The notes beneath the pieces were generated by a model that worked only from the letters and a program-made list of their open reading frames with translations, was not told the origin of the DNA and ran no database searches. 64,000 nt of DNA from Chrysomallon squamiferum (lineage: Eukaryota > Mollusca > Gastropoda > Neomphalida > Peltospiridae): assembly GCA_012295275.1 (NCBI GenBank), contig CM022673.1, positions 3,041,105 through 3,105,104 on the forward strand. Direction: 5' to 3'. Below are positions 45,474-57,644 of the stretch, piece by piece (positions within the stretch are counted from its first letter, which is position 1; the number at the start of each line of letters is the position of its first letter). A program made the translations under genes and the position numbers.

Positions 45474-47046
45474 TATATAAAACAACAACAACAAAAAAAC
45501 ACCAAAAAAAACACCAACAACTTCGGAATCCGAGTGTTTTTGGTTTCGGAATTTCAGACAGTGTAAATCAGTGCATTTAAGACGAGTTACTCAGTTACAA
45601 TAGCAGCATTAGATCTCCATAAATAGTCTCTAATCATCGTTCAGGCTATTAATTTACTTTTGTTGAGTAGACATTAAATTTTTAAAACTTGATCTCATAC
45701 TTGTTTAAACAACTGTATATCGTATTGTGTGTATCGTACTGAATATTATCAGCACTAGCTGATACTGAACAATGCGTTAACTGATGTTGCTAGCTCATTA
45801 CAAGCAGGAACTGAATGGCGTACAATACGTATTCGAATAATGGAAGTACAACAAATCCGTTCTTCGTATCCTTTTGACTGAATATCTAGGAAACCAAGCA
45901 TCACTAAACCTACTCGGTGAAGTATTTATATTTTGCACCAAATCTACGGACAATAACGACTTCATGAAGTATTTATATTTTGCAAACCCAGCCATTATTA
46001 CGTATGTTTTAGTCAGCGATCAAAGAGAAAAGAGAATTGTGATTCAAAACTACTTCTGACTGACGCAAAGGATGTTTCATTCTTCTTCAGCTCTCATTTC
46101 CTTCCAGTCATATTTATTAAGAGAACGGTCCGATACCTAATGTTGTAAAATTAACTTTATTGTTGTAAAATGTCAGTTATTTTTGGCTCCCGAATCCAGT
46201 AACTGATTTTTATATATTCCTAATTAGCTATTACTTCCTTGATTCATTAAAGAACAATTTAGAATAATGATAATAATGATGATGATGATAGTAATAAAAG
46301 TAGCACTAATAATAATAATAACAACAATAATAAAATCAACAAAAAGAATAATAGCAATAATAAGGAAACGACAAAACAATAATAATATTAATAATAATAA
46401 TATTAATATTAATAATAATATAATAATAGTATTAATAATAATAATAAAAATATCATTGAGAAGATAAATTTGAAAATAAAAACAATATCATATTAAACAG
46501 ATCTAAATTTCTAAAACTGATCTTAAAATATTTAAATGAAAATATAAAAAAAATTAATATAAACTAATGCTGTGTTTTTTCTGTTTTTTTTTTCTATTTT
46601 TTTTTCTTTTTTTTTTTTTTTAAAGTGCATCATTGCATTTCAAGTATTTATACATTATTTATTTCATAAAATAAATATTTGTTGTTTTTAGCATCAAAAT
46701 TCATGAAAGAACATGAAATACAACGCGGTCATGAAAAAGATTAGGCACGATCTTGCAGGAAAAATTACGTGCAAAACTACTGCTATGTTTTCTGATACCA
46801 GTCATGACTGTAAAATATTTATTTTATGATAATAATAACCACGACGACCATGTTGATAACGAAGACGACGACCAGGATAATATGAAAAATATTAAAAATA
46901 AGAAATGAAATTAATGATAATGATAATGATGTTATAATAATATTAACATCAATAACAGCAAAAAGAACAATAAAATAATAATAATAATAAGAAGAAGAAG
47001 AAGAAGAAGAAGAATAATAGTAATAATAATAATAATAATGATAATC

Positions 47047-47120
<74 letters not shown>

Positions 47121-48648
47121 CATCATAAACTTAACTAGATAAATACATTTTTTTTTATTATTATTTTTTATTTTATTATTTGTATTTCTTTGCTCCCGAA
47201 TCCAGTTAGTGATCTTTATATATTCCTAATCAGGTTTTACCTCCTCGACTCGTTAAAGAACAATAATACTAATGTGTCGTAAACACGTTATTATTAACAA
47301 TACAGAGATCAATACAGTGGATATTAAATAAATATAAGATAGTGTGATAGGTCACGTCTAAGTGTAAGTAATGTTGTTTTTAATAATGGCAGCCAAAATC
47401 AAACAGTCATTTCCTCTTTGTGTGTGGTATTTATATTTATCAGAGGCGGATCTATTTTTAGTTACATTTATTATTTTATTTTGAAAAGCAGCATTTTTTT
47501 TGATTATTATTTTTTTATGATTTAAGTTAACACAGAACACTATATTTATGTGTTTATATACACAATCGTACGTATCTTACGTGTGTGTGTGTGGGTATAT
47601 ATATATATATATGTATACACACACACACACACATATATACATAGGCATGAACAGAAATCTTTCATTCTAAACATATTTCCTCTGTCTATGGATAGGTACA
47701 TACAAAACATTACTTACTGCTGTTAATAACATTTATGCATGAAATGCCGACAGTGTGTTTCCTTTTTCATATAAACGTTATACACAAAAATAGAAACACA
47801 AAAGAAACAATTATTTAACACTTAATTACCGTAAATATTAAAATATATTAGCGTATTTTTGAATAGAATTTCGTTCGATTTGTTTTCGACCATGTCCTAC
47901 TTTCTGGATAAAGTGTAACACGTTACATTATATTACAGTCTGTAATATTCAGATTACTTTTTTTATACACGGAAATGGGATATCAATCATTATTATATTT
48001 ATTATTACTCTGCTCATTGATTTTTGTTTATCATAAATTTAGTACTTAAAAAGATTAAGTACTGTTATAGAGATAGTACACATAACATTATCGACTGTCA
48101 TGAAATGCGTAGATTGAGATTTCTTTCGGAACATTTCGCCTTTTTCCCGAACTCTTCGATTTCCGAAGACCACACGAGGATACATTTTGTTTTCTTTCTT
48201 TCGTGTTCTTATTTTTGGTCTCCTTTTTACTGTTGTTGTTTTTGTTTTTGGTGTTATTGTTTATTATTATTTATATTATTATTATGTAATATAATTGTAT
48301 ATATTTATGTCTGTCTGTCTGTTTGTATGTATGTGTTTATGTATCGGTATGTGTGTGTGTTTATATATCTACGTATATGTATGTATAATTTATATGTCTG
48401 TCTATATGTGTATCGAATTTATATACGTTTATAATTTTGTTTGTGTGTATATTTTTACAATTCAGTGCTAGCATAAATCGATCACACTTCCGTTTTGAAA
48501 CAGGAAAACATCAGAGGTATCACTGAACTGTCACCCAGTATCTCCGATTTCGATTAATCGATTATTTCCAAGACTTGAATGATCGATTCTTGTATTATTC
48601 AAAAATTCGCTTAGACGCTATGTTTATAAAACAGATGATGATGACTGT
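45474..48648. other. Gene-free region with dispersed and simple repeats
   Basis: Contains a 19-bp direct repeat GAAGTATTTATATTTTGCA (45919-45937 and 45966-45984), AAT-type repeats (46265-46450), a dispersed repeat starting GCTCCCGAATCCAGT at 46186-46262 and 47190-47265, a (GAA)n(AAT)n tract at 46970-47120, and TATG/TCTG repeats near 48305-48400. Frames here lack family motifs. Confidence 0.65.
46974..47120. repeat. (AAT)n(GAA)n(AAT)n microsatellite
   Basis: AAT, then about 24 bp of GAA, then about 100 bp of AAT with few interruptions. Confidence 0.94.
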
Positions 48649-48889
48649 TTGAATTTTCAAAATTATGTACCAGACAGTTTTGAACTCGCACGGTTTGGCG
48701 AGAAAGCGTTTGGGCACTGCAGTTCGCGGACTCTTGTAATTCGACGAAAACAACACTTTCTGGTGCAGGAAATATCCTACAGTAAAATTATTTGTTTTTG
48801 GAGAAAACACATCTTTAGAAGTGAACTGAACTGAAAAAAAATTAACGTGCTAATCAGAGCTAGCTGTTGTGAAGCACGTCTACGACGGG

Positions 48890-49110
48890 CACGCTTTCTG
48901 ACAGGTCAGCGGGCGTGTCTATCGCAGATCTTTAGATATGTGAAGTGAAAACAAATTAACACAAGGGAGTGTCTAGCATATCGGATCGTAACGAGTCGGT
49001 TCCGATGTTTAGAAGTGTAATAATAAAGATCAAATGCTTTCCGTGTCAGTGTTCAGCAAGGGTGTCCGCAGATCTAAGGTCACTATCCATTGACAAACAA
49101 TCTGGACTCG
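48890..49110 (+). promoter_or_regulatory. Possible promoter/5' UTR exon of the C-type lectin gene
   Basis: This segment is clearly richer in G/C than its flanks and ends in a donor-like GGACTCGG|GTAAAG (about 49110). The coding start exon has its own acceptor at 49389-49390 (TTTGTTTCAG), so an upstream non-coding exon is expected and this is the best candidate. No TATA box or initiator could be assigned. Confidence 0.35.
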
Positions 49111-49403
49111 GGTAAAGTCTGCGTACGTCGCAGGTTTATTCATATAACTGCCTCTGATCTCAGGGACCGCTAAAGACTGGTACTGCTGAATATAAATAAA
49201 AATAAATAAATTCTACACACTGTACATCTGTTATGTTCTTTTTATTCGGAAAAAAAATTCCCAACTTTTCGTGTCTGTCACAGCGGTTGTTGCTGAAGAC
49301 CAATCTTTTTCTTCTGTTAGTTTTTGAAATCTGTTTTTATTTGTTTGTTTTATATTTAGTATATATTAATTTTTTTTCTGTTTGTTTCAGTTTAGAAGAC
49401 AAA

Positions 49404-50194
49404 ATGAAACTAAGAGTGATAATTCTTCTGAAAATATTAGGCTTTCTCTTACTAACGCATCTAAAAGGTATGTGGCAAAGCATTTAAATATGTTTGATAA
49501 TCATAAAATGTCAGTCTTCTGTATTCTAGGCTAACTTGTAAAATATACCTACCATAATACAAATAGCCTTTATAAAATATATTGTAATCTTTGTAATCTT
49601 TTGGATACTACTACAAACAAATGTTTGTGTAACCAGTTTGCACGTATGTATGTATGTGTGTGTGTCTGTGTATATAAGTATGTATGTACGTAAATGTATG
49701 TAAATGTGTGTATATATATGTATGTATGTATGTATGGATGTTTATGCATGTATGTATGTATATATGTATGTATCTATATATGTACATTACAGTGTAAAGC
49801 ATGCAAAAACATATATGACAGAATAGCACGTATCTAACAAGAAACACAGAGAGTGGTAGAAAAGAGAGAGAGAAAGAGAAAATAAAACAAGATAACGCAT
49901 AAACAGACACGATCAGATTCCAGATTTCTTACTGCAGATGTCCCCGCGTGTTCCAGTGACTACGACTGCAATCCTAACAACAAAAGCAGATGTTACAGAC
50001 TGTCTACAACTGCGAGGAACTATAACGAAGCTATCCAGTCTTGTAGGAATGATGACGGAAACCAGTTAGTGATGATAGAAAATGGAGCTACGAATGAATT
50101 CGTCACGAATCTGATGCAAAAGTCGGAGTAAGTTCAATGTCTTTTAAAAAAAAAAATTTCCTTAGGTGTAATTTGTTTATCTTAACACCGATCT

Positions 50195-50246
<52 letters not shown>

Positions 50247-51918
50247 GAAGAAGAAGAAGAAGAACTATATCGAGACTATAAAATCAAAAACAGTCATGGA
50301 AGCTTTCATTTCTTTCGCTACGAGTCTTTAAAACCAGGCAGACTGTTTGTAATGCTGTCATTTCAATTAGGTGTATTACTGTAACATTTTTATTTATTCT
50401 GTGACGTCATTTCGTACAAGTATGGCTGCGTGTTTGTACGAAATGACGTTACAAAATAAGGGAACGAACTGCTTTTGAAAATAAACTTCATTAAACGAAC
50501 ACTAATTCTTTATTTATTTCATTCTTTGTCCCATTATTTCTTCCTTTTTTTTTTTTTTGGTCTGTCATTCCTCTTTCTTTTCCTTCCATAACATTTTAAT
50601 GAACTTATTTCACCAATCGCATTTCAGACAAAAGTCGTTCTTTCTTGGTTTGGACGACAGAATTAAAGAAGGGCGGTTTATTTGGATTTTGACGTCACAA
50701 ACCCTCTCATGGACAAATTGGGAAAACAGTAGAAACAGCCATAGTCTCGACTGTGTGGTAGCCAAGCGGGCTGACAGCTGGAAGTGGTCTGTTCAGAGCT
50801 GTTATAGAAAAGCCTCCTACATATGCGAGTGTACAGGTGAGAAAAATTGACTTTCTGTTTTAGTTAGCTTTCATCTGTCCACTATTATTATCGTCATCGT
50901 GACTATTGTTTGGGTATTGTTATTACTGTTGTTTTTGTTGGCATCATAATTATTGTTGTTGTTGTCGTCGCTGTTGCTGCATTGTTGTTGTTGTTGTTTT
51001 TGCTGTTCTTTTCTTCTTCTTCTTCTTATCAGTATCATCATCATTTTCGTAAAGGTCTACCTTTAATCTTTAATGTTATTGTAAAATTTATTATAAATAT
51101 ACCATTTATCTTACAGACCTAAAAAAATTAAACCATTATTTTTTTTTTTATCACACAAGTAAGTAAATCAGTAAATTTATTTCACAGATCCAAACAACCT
51201 AGAGCCTCCGTTATCTAGTGCAATTAGTTCGACGGCATTGTATTCCTCAGAAGAGTCAACGACGGATGTATCATCTTTACTAGAAAGTTTCACAACGCTG
51301 ATGACAGCAACACCAGCTTTAACGTCGCGGTTACCTGCAGAGGAACAGACTTCAGGATCAGCGTACACGCCAGAGCTGACAACTGAGATGATACTTTCCA
51401 CACAACACAATTTTACTGAGTCCCAACCTTCGTCATCTGACGTCCTATTCATGTCCTCAACAGCTGTTGGCGAAAACTCGTCGGAAAGTTCATTAGATTC
51501 TGCAACAGCAGTCAGTTCGCCGGCATCCTCTGTTGTCGTCTACCGCTCATCTACCGTTTCTTATTCCGTGGAAACGTCGACGTCATCAAACGAAGTAGTA
51601 ACGCCTGCAGGGGTCGTCAGCACTGTGAAACCAAATAAATGTACTAAGTGTACATGTGTCGGTAGAACTCAGGGATTCTTCGCAAACAAATCGCTGGATG
51701 AAGTGTTGGATTATCTACAGGAAATGATTACAGCGGCTGCGCAGAGAAAGAAGGCCAGTAAGAAAAGCTCTGTTCCGGATCCTAGATTTAGCAGTCGAAT
51801 GATTGGTTCTGGAGCTGTAACCATAGTGACGCTGACCTTGTTGTTATTGGTTATTATAGATTTGCCTAACCTGTTTAAAATGTTTAGAATTATGAAAGAC
51901 AACATACAAAATAAGTAA
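49404..51918 (+). CDS. Type I membrane C-type lectin with Ser/Thr-rich stalk
   Basis: Coding exons are 49404-49467, 49938-50127, 50628-50836 and 51188-51918 (1194 nt, 397 aa; phases 1, 2, 1; all GT-AG). Residues 1-21 are a signal peptide. The C-type lectin domain spans about 26-153: Cys26/32/40 near the start, Cys57 and Cys151 as the likely outer pair, Cys127 and Cys143 as the inner pair, FLGLDD (89-95) in place of WIGL. The calcium-site EPN/QPD motif is absent and the WND position reads WKW (136-138), so classical sugar binding is doubtful. A mucin-like stalk rich in Ser, Thr and Glu follows (155-300), then CxxCxC (Cys306, 309, 311), a helical segment (322-342), a basic KKASKKSS patch, DPRFSSRMIGSG, a transmembrane segment (360-378) and an 18-residue basic tail. 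It is probably a cell-surface recognition or adhesion receptor. Confidence 0.9.
50178..50263. repeat. (AAT)n(GAA)n microsatellite in C-type lectin intron 2
   Basis: AAT repeats (about 50198-50243) followed by AAG triplets. Confidence 0.94.
50393..50460. repeat. Strong hairpin with CRE in the arms, C-type lectin intron 2
   Basis: Left arm 50393-50419 and right arm 50434-50460 are reverse complements at 24 of 27 positions, including an unbroken 16-bp ACGTCATTTCGTACAA core next to the 14-base loop. The left arm holds a full TGACGTCA site. It could be a small foldback element or a regulatory stem-loop. Confidence 0.8.
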
Positions 51919-52064
51919 GTTTATACTGATTAAAGTGATATAATATTTTTTTTTTTTAAATGAGAAAGAAACAAAGAAACAAACGTGAAAATGAGAAACA
52001 AAATACACAACACAGCAACAGCTATGAAGAAACAACAAAAAATAGAAAAATCAAAATAACGACA

Positions 52065-52065
<1 letters not shown>

Positions 52066-52150
<85 letters not shown>
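52066..52150. repeat. Compound (TC)n(AC)n microsatellite
   Basis: About 75 bp of TC followed by AC-rich sequence with interruptions to about 52200. It lies 150 bp downstream of the C-type lectin stop codon. Confidence 0.95.
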
Positions 52151-52332
52151 ATCACACACACTCACAAACACACACACACACACATACACACAAACAAACA
52201 CAAGTAAGTGAAATGAAATATCAGAAGTCAGTTGATGACGAAGACTCAGAAAAACATATCTTGGATATATACCCGGCGATTCGATTACGATAAAGTGATA
52301 ATGCGTATTTACAACTCTTGAAATCCTATATT

Positions 52333-52767
52333 CAGTGGGTCCGTCGTAAGTCGATTTTCGATACAAGTCGGAATTACCACAGCCTAAGTCACTTACCTAA
52401 CCTAAGACACCCTAAAGTCATACGTATATCTATATATCAAGACACAGAACCAGGACGTAGGAAAATTAAACGCAGAACATAAATGTAGTACCGAAAAATG
52501 ACAAAAATGAATCGAAACAAACAACAACACAAACACGAAAGTGAGAGAGCGGATGTAGACAAAGCACGCGGTACCCAAGGAACGAACGCTGGGATACAAG
52601 CGACATCGCATCTCCCAAACACCGCGTAACGACGTATTCATCCGCCGCACTCTCAAACAAGTTCGCCAGCACTGTATGAATGTTTAGTCGCGCTGCTTCG
52701 AGTCGACATTTATTTAAAGGATTACCGCCGTAAAGTCGAAACGGCGCAGGACGTCGAAGGTCCCCTG
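52333..52767. mobile_element. Tigger/pogo-like MITE, about 435 bp
   Basis: Left end CAGTGGGTCCGTCGTAAGTC and reverse complement of the right end CAGGGGACCTTCGACGTCCT resemble each other and follow the CAGxGGxxCCTCGxxxTACG style of Tigger ends seen at 16588. The right end is followed by TA; the left is preceded by TATT, so the duplication is imperfect. The interior is richer in G/C than the flanks and has TCGA/GTCG-containing subterminal repeats. No transposase frame. Confidence 0.5.
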
Positions 52768-53699
52768 TAACAGACGTTTATATTTACCAGCTTTATCACG
52801 ATAATAGCACATATAACTGCACATATTAACAGTCACAATCCGATTTTTTCATTGTCAGAAAATGGTAGATGTCTGTGAGCGTGTATGTATGAATGTGTCT
52901 GTGTGTGTATGGGTGTCTCTTTCTGTGTGTGTGAATATATGCTTACAGTGTTGCTGTTTTAGCTTTTTTTTGGTAATAAATGGCTCGAATAGGTTTTAAT
53001 TTCCTCTTTAATATTTAAAGGTAGACTGTCTTCGATGGTAAAAACTCTTTTGCTTAATGTATGTATGTATTCATTTCTGTATGTGTGTCTATCTGTGTGT
53101 CTGTATGTATGTATAGATAGACAGATAGACAGATAGATAGACAGATAGATAGATGCTGTATATTTAGTTATGTGTATATATCATTCTCATTTCATATTTC
53201 AGACTTTTCAGTCGTCATGTCTTACCTCTCTCTAATTATCTCTTTCTCTTTGCCTTCTGCATATCTCAACATATCTATCTGGTTCATCACGTCTATCTAA
53301 GCTCCGTAAAACAAAATATTTCTTTTGCATGAAATATGGATATGTTAATGTACACACATAACTAGACGTGTCTAGTTTTTGTTATTTCTTCGAAAGTTGA
53401 GTTATTTTTCTACGCATCTGAGAAAATTTAAGAATAGAATACTTAATTCTTTCACCTTTCTTTGTTGTGTTTTCTATTATATTTGCCATTTCGCGTAAAC
53501 TAACAACGATTATAAGCTCACTAAAATGAACAGCACTTGCTTATTAACAAATTATTTTAGAGATACGGTTTACTATCGTGCTTTGTTTAAATTGCTGTCT
53601 GAATGTAATATATAAACATGTCAAAAATCTTCTTTCTCTTTTGTAAGATTTAGCTAAAACCACTACCTAGCCTTTCTATTCTGTTCTATTTTATCTAAA

Positions 53700-53742
<43 letters not shown>

Positions 53743-53878
53743 GTAATAACAGTAGTAATAATAATAACAATCTAAAATATTTTAATCTTATAAAAATATT
53801 AATACGATAATCAAAATAAATAAAATAAAATAAAATAAATAATTTTAAATTTTAAAAGGAAAGAAAGAAAGTAAAATA

Positions 53879-53937
<59 letters not shown>

Positions 53938-55819
53938 CAAAAATAAATAAAAACCCAGTAAACATTTAATCAGCATTACAACATTTAAAAGTATATGAAT
54001 AATATGAATAATAATATGTCATACTAAAAAGTCAAAAATGAAAAATAGTATCTGAATATTAACTAGAATCAAACTCATTTACGTGTCTGAAAATTAACTA
54101 GAATAAAATAAAATAAAATAAAAACAAGGAATCAAATTTATAATTATCTATAACAGAAAGAAAAAACCCACAGTGACCGTTACATATGTATATACTTATC
54201 TCAGCCATTGTATTAACCAAATCGAGAGACAGAGAGAGACAGAGAAAGAGGAAGAAATAAAAGAAAAACAATATATGGGTTATTATTTCCGCTGAGTATG
54301 AACGCACTTACCACGTAACTGAATAGGCGGGCGCGTATTGTTTTGTAAATGAGGCGAGTGGAAGGGTTGTTCTGATTCTGGTTTATGACTCAGCCGTGTT
54401 AAAAACATTGTCTTGGGATGCTTGGCTTCCAGTCACTTGGTATCTTGTTCTTGCCACGGTTTTTTGGTCACACGTGAAAAAAATAAAAAAATAAAAAAAT
54501 AAAAAAAATAACGCCAACAGAGAACACAGGTAAGAATATTTATGGCGATGCGATGTATCTTCCGTGAAACGTGTAACGATGCTGGAGAGCGGAGACGAAT
54601 GAGGGAAAACGGCTCTACGTACGTAGAGGTATTATGTGTATGCAGTTTGCTGCTTGATCGAGCTCCATGCTAAAGGTGTTGGTGGCTTATTCGTAGAAGT
54701 CTATCGTGTGTTTGTGAATATCTGACGTGCATGTTGATGAAGAAAGGTAAACGAGTTCTTGCTGCAAGAGGACGACAGTTGACTCAAGTGTTGTTATTTG
54801 ATGGATATCGGTAGTTAGCTGACTGGCGAGAATTACTGTTATCTGATGAAAATACTCATAACGAATTATTACCACGACAGGATAATAATTAACTGGGTGT
54901 TAACTGGTGGAAATGAAAACGGAATACTCAAACTCTAGCTGGAACGGGATAATTAAATGAATATCAAGAATTAGTATTAATTTATAGAAATGAAAATGAG
55001 TAACAAATTATTGATACGAGAGGAAAATGAACTGAAAGAAATCAAAATGAAATAGGAACTCCAGCTAGAACGGGATAATTAACTGAAAGTCACAGTTATT
55101 ATTAATTGAGAGATAAAAAGGACAATGAAGTCTTTTCTGGAATGGGATAATTAACAAGCATCAAGAATTATTATTAAATGATACAAAATAAGTTCGAAGT
55201 ATAAATTATTGTTAATTGGTGCCAAGAATAATTGTTAATTCATTTTAAATAGCAAGTGGTGCAGTGCATTACTATTAATTAATGAAAATAAAAACAGAAA
55301 ATTATATTATGCTAGAACGAAGTATATAAGTGAGTGTTAAGAATTAGAGGAAATATAAAGAAATATATAAATGTATTATAAATACAAAAGACACGTGTTA
55401 TGATGCAGTACGAAGTATCAAGCTATTCAACTCTGAATACTAAAATCTGTTTGGGGAATTGCTGAATTAATGGATTTAATGAAGAAAACACTCTTGATAC
55501 CATTTCTCATTTGTAAAATACAACAATAAATATAACCAAAGCACAACAACAAACATAAAACATATAATAATAATAAGAAGAAGAAGAATAAAAGGGAAAG
55601 AAAGAATTTAAAATATTCCTCTTGACAAAACAACAGCAGTAGAAAAGTGAAACGGTTTCTGAACATAACGTCTTCAGACATTAGACAGAATCTACTGTAG
55701 CTGTATGATAACTGTCAAACGTTATTAATTAACATCGTCTACAACAGCAAACAAAACATCACCGTACTGTGAGACTCTAATCTCTCTGACGTTGTGGACG
55801 TCGTCGTCGAAGCTGCGAC
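52768..55819. other. Gene-free region between C-type lectin and P-loop exon
   Basis: TGTA/AGAC-type repeats at 53060-53155, AAT tracts at 53699-53740 and 53880-53933, an AAAT/AAAAT patch (53810-53835), and a stretch (54840-55420) where variants of GGGATAATTAACTG and AGAATTATTATTAA recur, suggesting an eroded tandem repeat. A G/C-richer patch at 54590-54700 has no clear frame. Confidence 0.6.
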
Positions 55820-55937
55820 ATGTGGTGTGGATCGGGCAGGTCTGGACGAGAGAGGTTGCGGTCAGACAGCGAATGTTCGAGTTACGAAGAGGAGTCAAAG
55901 ATTGTAGTTGTAGGCAGCGCCGGAGTTGGAAAGACAG
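55820..55937 (+). CDS. 5' exon encoding a P-loop, possible Ras-like GTPase
   Basis: The ATG at 55820 opens 39 codons ending at a donor (AAGACAG|GTGAGT, phase 1). The peptide begins MWCGSGRSGRERLRSDSE, then an acidic patch, then SKIVVVGSAGVGKT, a beta-strand plus G1/Walker A motif (GxxGxGKT) as in Ras-superfamily GTPases. RERG and RASL proteins have similar N-terminal layouts and, as I recall, an intron near this point; that subfamily placement is a guess. The region is G/C-rich with CpGs, like a promoter-proximal exon. No exon with switch regions, DxxG or NKxD was found downstream in the window, so the core domain either lies beyond 64 kb, was missed, or is absent. Confidence 0.55.
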
Positions 55938-56233
55938 GTGAGTTTTTGATTTTTTATTAATGTACGTGAAAACTCAGCATGATTCCAGCACAGATTATTC
56001 AAGCACATTTGTCATGGACACAACTTCTCGGTTTGTCGGAGAGTTTTGTTCAAGACTCTGTGTATTAATACAAGAGCGTTAAGCGCTGAGGAAAATGATT
56101 TTCCGCCTTTAAGAAGATGCAAATAATAGATAATTAGCTTGGGGGAAAATACATTCACACACGCACATGCATGTAATATAATGTTACTTTCGTTAAACAT
56201 GACTCGTTGCTTGTTGCTGTGAATATAGCTGAT

Positions 56234-56235
<2 letters not shown>

Positions 56236-56321
<86 letters not shown>
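56236..56321. repeat. (TC)n microsatellite
   Basis: About 86 bp of TC, in the intron after the P-loop exon. Confidence 0.96.
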
Positions 56322-56325
<4 letters not shown>

Positions 56326-57183
56326 TTTCTATCAAAAACTGCATTCCAAAATGATGTATGTCTTTATCTATGATCATACTTTGTAAATATTTATAGAATC
56401 TTTATATTCACGTATAAAATATGGACGGACGCCAAAATAAATTTGATGCCAAAACAATCTTTTATAAACAATAAATTCAGTCAAGATTTTTCTTATGGGT
56501 TCTAAATAATATTAAGCATCTGTAATTTCCTTTCGCATGATTTATGAATTTGCTTCGTGCCAAAAATTCCTAACGGTTTCATTAAAATGATACGGTGCTA
56601 ACTAAACACGCAGAGTTGACACAGGGCAAGTGTGCGGTTGAAAAAAAATTAATTGAAGAATTAAAATATTTATGAACGACAGAATGAACGAAGGATGGAA
56701 AGGAGAACGAGAGGAATGGATGAAAGGGAAGAATAATAAGTGTAAAGAATGTTAAGTAAGAAGAGAAGAACCGAAACGAAAGAGAAAAATTAATAAATGC
56801 CAAGAATGTTGATTAATCACACACTAAAATATACATGATCCGTGATAATGATGGATGAATACGCTATTTAGTTAATGAAAGAAATAAAGAACAATGTATC
56901 GAAACGCAAATGGTGATTAAATGATTTGTTACGGAAATTTGAAATCAAGCGTGTTCAGTGAAGCTTTTACAAAAGGATTCCCATAAGTTACTGATCGCAA
57001 CATGCAAGCAAAACTACTCATTTATAACAATTCCCTACTCTATAATGGCAATTTTGGATATTTCCCCATTCTTAATTTTTTATAAGTGTCTTTTACATGT
57101 TTATCAGAGTGTTATTTCTTGAGAGGATGGTTGTGTAACTGAACTTGATTGCACTTGTTAGGATGATCCTTAACTACACCTGG

Positions 57184-57294
57184 TTGATTTTGGTGCACAA
57201 GGAAGCCACAACAAGGTGGCTTCTAACAATATCCAGTTGCACACGAAGCCACAACAAGATGAATTCTAACTAACTGCCAACTGCACACAAGATG
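57184..57294 (+). repeat. Short tandem duplication, about 47-50 bp unit
   Basis: GAAGCCACAACAAG occurs twice, followed each time by TTCTAAC and an AACTGCACAC- or AGTTGCACAC-like end. Two diverged units plus a partial third. Confidence 0.65.
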
Positions 57295-57644
57295 AGGTCT
57301 TTATAAGGCGGCCATTGCGTAAGATTTAAGTAAATCAAGCAGTTTTATATGTCAGTACTAATGAAAATTATTGGTTGGTTAAAGTTTAATAAAAAAATAA
57401 AAAAAAATAAGAAAAATAATTCGGTTCTAAGTGTGGTATCATATATCTGAATACTAATGTGTGGAATGGGGGAATTTTCCGAGTGGGGAATTGTCTTTGT
57501 GGGGAATTGTCCAGTGAGAAATTGTCCGTTTACCGTATTTAAAGGCGTGTGTTAGTATGTGTATACCTGTATGTATTTTTGTATACAAATGTCTCAGGTG
57601 TTTATGTACAGTAATATAAATCTAACGTACCCACGTCCACGCAG

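Noticed and set aside
48671-48759. Minus-strand exon-like segment (KVLFSSNYKSPRTAVPKRFL..)
   Set aside because: Splice-like borders and slight coding bias, but only 89 bp, no recognised family and no partner exon.
50910-51122. 70-codon hydrophobic frame inside the lectin gene
   Set aside because: Lies in intron 3 and consists of GTT/TTC-type repeats.
53350-53400. Short palindrome near ACTAGACGTGTCTAGT
   Set aside because: Only about 8-bp arms and no associated element; likely chance in AT-rich DNA.
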